DNA of 64,000 nt from Scortum barcoo. Taxonomy: Eukaryota; Chordata; Actinopteri; Centrarchiformes; Terapontidae. A program made the translations under genes and the position numbers. The stretch spans positions 2,732,544 through 2,796,543 of the forward strand of contig CM041550.1 in the NCBI GenBank assembly GCA_023238725.1. Reading direction: 5' to 3'. The notes under the pieces are model-generated. The model made no database searches, was not told where the DNA came from, and saw only the letters and a program-made list of their open reading frames with translations. Of the stretch, positions 1 through 64,000 are shown one piece after another. The stretch's first letter is position 1; each line of letters starts with the position of its first letter.

Positions 1-856
1 AATGCACTGATAAAGTCTACCCAGACTTTCAAAACACTGTATACCACAAAGTGGTCTGAACTTGTCTCACACACAGCTTTGACCACCTTGAATGAAGGAC
101 ACTTCAACAAGCCATCTACGCTGCCTTTCACTGAGGACGTGCAGCGCCTTCACCAGCATCTTGAAAAGACTGCAGATTTAGCATCTGAGGTCTTGGAAAA
201 GACGCCAACACAGCAAGTGTATGCTGAACTTTGCAAAGCAACCCTTGCAAAAATAATATTGTTCAACAGAAGACGTGGAGGAGAAGTTGCAAAAATGCAA
301 CTGAAAAGCTTCCTTGAGAGGGACACAACTGTTCTACATACAGATGTTGCCGCTGGCCTTACAAAGTTTGAACAAAAACTTTGCAAACACTTCAGTCGTG
401 TGGAAATTAGGGGTAAAAGAGGACGCAAAGTTGCTGTGCTGCTGTCACCAGACATGGTTGATGCCTTAACACAACTCATAAGAAAAAGACAAGAATGTGG
501 GGTTCCTGAAGAAAACACATTCCTGTTTGCAAGACCTCACTGTTTGTCTCCTTATAGGGGACAGGACTGTCTGAGAACCTATGCAAATGAGTGTGGCGCT
601 CAGAACCCTGAACTCCTCAGGTCGACGCAGTTACGCAAACATGTTGCAACTTTGTCACAGGTCTTGAACCTCAAAAACCATGAGCTGGACCAAGTTGCCG
701 ACTTCCTAGGCCATGATATTCGCGTCCACAGAGAATATTATAGGCTTCCAGAGGCTACAACCCAGCTGGCCAAAATATCAAAGCTACTACTTGCCATGGA
801 GAAAGGGTCCCTGACAAATCTTCAAGGAAAAACACTGGAAGAGATTGAAATTGAAG
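1..856 (+). CDS. Crypton-like gene, recombinase catalytic exon (partial at 5' end)
   Basis: The exon reads open from base 1 and ends at the donor GAAG|GTACTA, leaving one base of a split codon. It encodes about 285 residues, including the three recombinase-like boxes. The usual box II His is replaced by Thr-Gln before LRKH, which is the main deviation from the XerC/XerD pattern. Reading through the donor adds 28 mostly hydrophobic residues and stops at 940-942. Confidence 0.75.
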
Positions 857-3800
857 GTACTATACTTTATTTGTTGTTAATTATATTCTGTATGTTAATG
901 TCATGGTTAGCATTAAGTATTGCTAACACAATTTTAGTTTAATAAAATAAACAGACATATCTGTAGCTTTTGTAACTTAAACAATGTCATATTTATTAAA
1001 CTTCAGACTGATTATGTATTATAGATATAAATGCTGATATGAATCAGTTAACATCTGCAATAGTAAACATCTTTAATGTTTTTAACTTAATCTTTGTTAG
1101 ATACCATGCACTTGACTGATTCCGGGCAAAGTGAAGACAGTGAGGATGAAGAAGAGGATCTCCCTACATCTCCTCAGACAAAAATTGGTAAGTGTAGTAA
1201 AGAATACAGGCATTAAATTATCCACATATGGACTTAAGGGTATGATGCAATGTTTGTTTTTATGCATGAAATATTTTAATTTCCACAAACCTGTATATAA
1301 CTCATGACCTATATTGAGTTATACTATGTATTCTTCAGGAGTGAAAAGAACCAGGCAACCTGGTGAGGAATTGCCAGGCACCCCAGATGGTATGACCCTG
1401 TGCTCACTTCACCAGCATGCTCACTGATGTTTGATTCATTGCATGTAGGCTGAGCAATGCTACTGTATGTTACAATACATTCTTCATATTTTTTTTAAAT
1501 TCACAGATATTGATTCACCCCAAGAAGGAACATCTACAGGTATCGAAGAAATACAAATCACTTTTAAAGCTATTTGAATACTGTCGGTGTTAACAAAATA
1601 CAGCATATGCAAGCCTATGATCTCCGTTTACTGTTTACATTGCTTTCAAGTTGTAGATTTATTATAATCTGTAAATTACATAACATTGAAATGATCTCAT
1701 TTGCAGCATTTAACGAAAACACCAACAGGAGGGACAAACAGCCTAGACGTAGAAGAGAAGAGCATGAACAACCTGGTAAATGCACACAAACACATACACA
1801 AAACACCTCACTACTGAAGTCACCTTTTTCAGAGTGGTGGCTTAACTCCTTGCAGGCTGGATGGGAGCTGTGTGCTGCCAGTCCTTCCATGAGCCATGTC
1901 TACTAAAATGCTTGATAGCCAGTAGTTGATTAGTTGTATTTGTCACTCCTCTTGTTTTGGGGAATGTCAGGAATTATTGTAAACACACAAAAGAGTTACA
2001 ACAACCTACTTCATATAAACTGGAGTTTGTTTACAGTAAGCATATATCACACACTGAGAGACCCATCTGAAAATAAAGTATTGTCAGATGTAGGAGGATG
2101 ACAGGGATAACTGTGTGTTTGTTAATGATGACATTGTTTATTTCAATCTCTGCTGCACAATTAACACATAAAGCATTTCAGAGACACCTGAGTCTGGAAA
2201 TTAACTATTTATTGCAGGTGGTTAACCCATTTGTTTGACAGAGCTCTGTGAATCTGAGCAGTAACAAGAGATCTGCTGAACAAAACATACATGAACATTA
2301 AATCTGAGCTTTGTTCTGACAGTTTTGTCCATGCAGACCACTTAAATGTTAAGATAATTACTATATATACATTACTATTATATGAAACGTTACCGCTGAT
2401 ATGTCCCATATTCAGGATACTCCTGATATTTTTGCTGCTACAGAGGTTATCAAAGTTGAATGTATGTAAATGTATGACATTCATTGCCACTAGATACCTC
2501 ACTAGAGCACCAACCACTTAAACCAAAGCAAATTATGATCAGACTGTAAAATTAGGAATTGCTCATCAAACATGAATCATGATTGTGTGACTACCTAGCT
2601 TTTCTCGCTCAAAGTGTTTTCACAAACACTTTTTAGAGTACTGTAAAGCTCTATTATGAGAGTTTTTAAACAGGCCACCATGATGAAAACAGATGGATTG
2701 ACAACAGAGTGGGACTCCCAGCATGCACGCTCCGCTGTCTCATCTACCAAAACAAAGAATAGGCAAGCTCAACACACTTATAGGGAGTGTAACATCATTC
2801 TCTGCTCAGGATGTCATTACTCTACTATATCTTTAATTAGCAAATAGTTGTTTGCTGCAATATTAATTTTAAGAATGCCATATTTAACATTTCTCCAGAT
2901 GTTATCAATCTACATTAGATTTGGTTTCTTCATCGCTGCTATTCTAAACTTGTGTTTTACAGTTTATGGCATTGTGGTGAGTAAACACCTCAGTTTTTAG
3001 TGCCATAGTAATCAGTGGTATGCCGTATTGTAGTATCAAAATGTGCTGCCAGTCATTCTGTTCAAAACAATTGCTAATAGTAATTGTTCACGAAGAAAGA
3101 TAGTGGTAGGATTTTATTGTGAAACTAGACATTTTGATCATGTGATTTGGGGTCAGCGATATCTTAACTTAACCTGGATTTATGTCCTCCCTAAAACAAG
3201 ATTTTCACATCCTCCTCTTTTTTTTTTTTGGTGTGCCTGTGTTAGGAAGCCTGCATTGTGAAGATGAAATACATTGTGTCTCACAAAGTTTTACCAAAAA
3301 AAGCAGCTCAGAATCGAGCACTGTTACATCTCATTAACGTTTAGCAGTTGAAGTGAAAAAACAAACCATGTTGCCTTACATATAGAAGAATGATCCCAGT
3401 GAGCTCTTTGCAGTCAATTTTTTATATATGGGGAGACAGCATAAGAGATCACTTCATGGTATTGTCCAGTACCAGTAGCATGAGATGGGAATCAGTACCA
3501 GAAAAGAAAAGTGCATCTCTAGTTTACGTTGCTTTAAAGTTGTTTTTAGTAAGTGGCATAACAAATGTTAAGAATATTACATTTAATATTATATTGTTAC
3601 ATGTAATATTCATTAATAATGAATATTACATTTAATATTAAGTGTTAAACCTAAAGTTTGGGTATCACTGACAATCTGTTTCTTCTTTTGTAGTGTCTGA
3701 TGAAAATCCTCGAAGGAAACAGAAGCGGCAGTGGTCTTCTACAGAGGTTGCAGCAGTGATGCGACATTTTAGTCGGCACATTGCCAAGGGTAAACTAGCC

Positions 3801-3938
3801 ACTAGGATTGAATGCCAGCAGTGCAAGACCGCTGAGCATCCCTCTCTGGCTAATCGCTCTCTTCAAAACATAAGAGACTTTGTCAGGAATCGAGGTTTAA
3901 CTCTAAAAAAGAGCAGTCACCAAACTGCTATGGGTTAA
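1..3938 (+). CDS. Crypton-like tyrosine recombinase gene, 5'-truncated by window edge
   Basis: Six exons join in one frame: 1-856, 1101-1187, 1339-1389, 1507-1539, 1707-1775 and 3694-3938 (stop TAA 3936-3938). All five introns are GT-AG and phase 1. The frame is already open at base 1, so the 5' part lies outside the window. The first exon has tyrosine-recombinase-like boxes: an Arg box (NRRRGGE, about 262-288), an LRKH box (631-642), and an LGH...EYYRLP box near the exon's 3' third that would supply the His and nucleophilic Tyr. The last exon carries a basic, Trp-containing QWSSTEVAAVMRHF domain with a small Cys pair, typical of the C-terminus of these abundant fish proteins. Exons 2-5 encode an acidic then basic linker. 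Family knowledge: such enzymes cut and rejoin DNA through a Tyr. Crypton assignment is inference; it could be a domesticated copy. No frameshift or internal stop is seen in the spliced frame. Confidence 0.72.
1101..1775 (+). CDS. Crypton-like gene, four small linker exons
   Basis: Exons at 1101-1187 (87 nt), 1339-1389 (51), 1507-1539 (33) and 1707-1775 (69) are each flanked by AG and GT. Each is a multiple of three and phase 1 on both sides. They encode a Ser/Asp/Glu-rich linker (SGQSEDSEDEEED in the first) that turns basic (RRDKQPRRRREE) in the fourth. Such symmetric exons can be skipped without a frameshift. The exon assignment is inferred from splice signals and frame continuity, not from transcripts. 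Confidence 0.6.
3694..3938 (+). CDS. Crypton-like gene, terminal exon with basic C-terminal domain
   Basis: The acceptor is TTTTGTAG|TGTCTG. The exon encodes about 81 residues: a basic start (PRRKQKRQWS), a helix-like TEVAAVMRHFSRHIAKGKL stretch, CQQC, and NIRDFVRNRG, ending at TAA 3936-3938. The pattern recurs at the C-termini of fish tyrosine-recombinase-like proteins, which supports joining it to the exon at 1-856. The domain's role is not known to me; DNA binding is plausible. Confidence 0.7.
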
Positions 3939-4352
3939 ATTATGTGTTACGAAATGATGTTCTTATGTTATTGAAGGTTGTGAATTTGCAGTTGCAATGT
4001 AAACTGTTGCGATTTTGTAGGAAAAAAATACTGTCTGTACTGTAATACTGTAAATACTGTATTGTTGAAACCTGACAGGAATAATTTGGTTCCTTATTCA
4101 CTGGTGAGTCTAATAATTCTGATAAGTCTTTATGTATCAGCTGGCTTTTCGTTAACCTGCTGCATGTAGGTTAACATCGAATTGCACAAATAGCATGGAC
4201 CGCCGAGCATCCCTCTCTGGCTAATCGCTCTCTTTAAAACATCTCTGCTTTTCAGTGTAAACTGTAAAATACTGTCCTCGTTGAAACCTGACAGTAATAA
4301 ATTTGGTTTCTTGTTCACTGATGAGTCTTATGCTCTTATGTATCAGCTGGCT
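3831..4352 (+). repeat. partial tandem duplication of the Crypton-like 3' end
   Basis: Part of the terminal exon (CATCCCTCTCTGGCTAATCG, about 3838-3857) recurs at about 4207-4226. The 3' flank from 4064 (GTTGAAACCTGACAG) to about 4149 recurs at 4280-4352, including TATGTATCAGCTGGCTTTT, at an offset of 206-216 bases. The copies differ by scattered substitutions and small indels, so the event is not brand new. The second exon copy lies beyond the stop and is not expected to be translated. Confidence 0.7.
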
Positions 4353-5328
4353 TTTCCAAAGTCATACTGGATGTAGGTAAACATGGAATCTCAGAAATCG
4401 CATTTAGTATTTTAATAGTACAGAACTGTACAGAATTATGTGTATTGGTGATGCAATGAAAAGTGCTCCGTGTGTGTTGACTGTACACTTATACAAGCAA
4501 TGACTTTGAAGTTTAATCACTAATTTCTTATGTTTGCATACAATGAACAATTTAGCAAAGGGCAAAAATACATGATATAGGGAACAAAGTGCAGGAAGTC
4601 TTGTCCATTGTCCTCATATATTAGGTGTGACCTTTTGTTGCACAATGCCTTCATGTTTGTGTTTGTGTTTAGCAATGTTCCCCTTAATCATGTTTGACCC
4701 TTTAATGTACTTCTGTGACATTTTTGTGTGTTGTATAGCTACTGTCCTCTTAAATTGATTTTGTCCTTATAATTTCCCTTTCTGTCATGGGCAGGGCTTA
4801 ATTTTCTGTCTTTCTAATTAAGTATGTTGTCAGGTAGATGTATCTTGGGTTGTGTTGTGTGTATTCAGTATCTAAAGTGACATTTGTGTTGTGGGGCTCA
4901 AGTTAGATTTTTTGACAGTTACCACATCATTGTAAACCAAGGGGAAAGGGGTGTCCTTCTAATGAAGCAAAAAACGTGTTTCGGCGGGAGTGTCCTGTTA
5001 GTACACACAAAACCCGTATGTGTGTGTGTGTAAGTGTGTAAGTGTGTGTCTGTAGGCTTACTTGAGCATACATGAGAGAAGAAATTACTAGAAACTGTGT
5101 GTTAGCTCGAGCAGAAACACAGGGTGTAATAATAATCTCTCTCTCACACACACTCACACACACATCACTGGAATGTATCGTCTGACACATAAAGGTCAAA
5201 ATGATGTGTACAAGTCTGGGAGTGTGTGTGTATGTGTGTGTGTGTGTGTGTGTATGTATGGAGGTTTGGCTCAGGAAAAACTAAAGTTTAAGTGCAGATT
5301 AAATGTCTGTGGCAACACACACACACAC
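3939..5328. other. stretch between the Crypton-like gene and the last visible vwa8 exon
   Basis: After the duplicated 3' flank the sequence is AT-rich with short TG-rich tracts. I looked on the minus strand for the vwa8 MIDAS segment (DVSGSMYRFN-like) and did not find it, so the remaining vwa8 exons are probably below coordinate 1. A TG tract lies at about 5221-5260. Confidence 0.5.
4296..4301 (+). promoter_or_regulatory. candidate polyadenylation signal of the Crypton-like gene
   Basis: AATAAA lies about 360 bases after the stop codon, in the second copy of a local tandem duplication. The corresponding site in the first copy (about 4080) reads GGAATAATTT, so only the second copy has the hexamer. 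Confidence 0.35.
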
Positions 5329-63241
<57,913 letters not shown>

Positions 63242-64000
63242 CTTTTATTGGCTGAAGAACTTCAACTTAGTGATAATAAAGTAATAAACCCTCTCGGATG
63301 TGCAGTCCATGATGTAGTACTGTGTCTATGTGTTGAGGAGGAAAATAAAACATGCTTAATTTGCTCTGTGAGGATAAAAGTGGAGCTGCTTAACTGTTAT
63401 ATGACTTACCTGACCTTTAACCTACTAAACTGTGTCCATGCTGGAGGTCATGTTAAATGATAAATTAGTTGACTTTTCTGCCAGTGACAATCAAACTTTT
63501 TAACTTTCTGCAAAAGGAACTGCTGAATCATCGAACACCAAGAACAATAATATCAACATCATCTGCAATATTACCTGCTATCACTTTTTTCAACATTATT
63601 GCCAATAATACTGTTCAATATTATGTGATTTAATGTAATTTCTCTATCTTAGTTTATTCTTTTTACTAATTTATCTTACATAGAGTAAGATAAATTAGTA
63701 AAAATTATAAACTAAGATATTAAACTAAGATTGTTATTCTATTTTATCCCAGCAGTGACTTCTTACACACTTTACATGTGTTATTCTGTTGTTTCTTATT
63801 TTTAATTCAAACTGTGGCACAATTATTTTCTTCAATATAAATAAAGTTCTGTTTTACTTTCTTATTTTTGTCCAAACTGGCTGTCTAAAGAGATAATTAT
63901 CACCTGTAGTGATTTCAGGCTAAATGTGGTGATTTTGTGATTATAAATGATCTGTTTCTGACTGAAGAGAGGTTTAAATGTGTGTCCGCTTCTCTTCCCC
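63242..64000. other. sequence upstream of the putative vwa8 start
   Basis: AT-rich, with no CpG island, GC box or gene that I can see. It contains the long hairpin at 63645-63719. Confidence 0.5.
63645..63719. repeat. 35-bp-arm inverted repeat (hairpin)
   Basis: The arm at 63645-63679 pairs with 63685-63719 with two mismatches and a 5-nt loop. Both arms contain TTAGTTTAT and ACTAATTTATCTTAC or their complements. It could be a MITE core or a local palindrome. Confidence 0.85.

Noticed and set aside
150..518. Minus-strand open frame opposite the recombinase exon
   Set aside because: It is the shadow of the plus-strand coding exon.

Overview
The window reads as nuclear DNA of a ray-finned fish, probably a teleost. 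The evidence is small GT-AG-spliced exons in long AT-rich introns, very dense (CA/TG)n microsatellites, a Tc1/mariner copy with roughly 217-base inverted repeats, a fish-type non-LTR retrotransposon, and a Crypton-like tyrosine-recombinase gene. No bacterial, phage or CRISPR feature is present.

One gene dominates. From 63241 down to 5329 on the minus strand I can place 41 consecutive coding exons of vwa8 (von Willebrand factor A domain-containing protein 8, a large AAA+ ATPase known from mitochondria). Their splice phases join without a break into one 5,061-nt frame of 1,687 codons. They cover the three AAA+ modules (about residues 54-376, 377-739 and 740-1020), a long beta-rich/WD-like middle region (about 1020-1520) and the conserved region before the VWA domain (1520-1687). 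The C-terminal VWA/MIDAS domain is not in the window. The last exon seen (5329-5454) ends at a splice donor, so the gene should continue below coordinate 1.

From 1 to 3938, on the plus strand, lies the 3' part of a Crypton-like tyrosine-recombinase gene. It is open from the window edge and has six exons joined by five phase-1 introns. If the vwa8 VWA exons lie further left, this gene sits antisense inside a vwa8 intron.

The vwa8 introns hold a decayed plus-strand LINE (about 46832-50418, endonuclease plus reverse transcriptase, frameshifted), a 65-bp fragment of a related LINE with a perfect 9-bp target duplication (62994-63058), and an internally deleted Tc1 element (35275-36321). They also hold an odd deletion-riddled tandem duplication (30571-31641), a 35-bp-arm hairpin upstream of vwa8 (63645-63719), and many microsatellites. 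Several of these microsatellites abut vwa8 splice sites. All other long stretches appear to be intron or flank with no recognisable gene. No tRNA or rRNA gene was recognised by eye.
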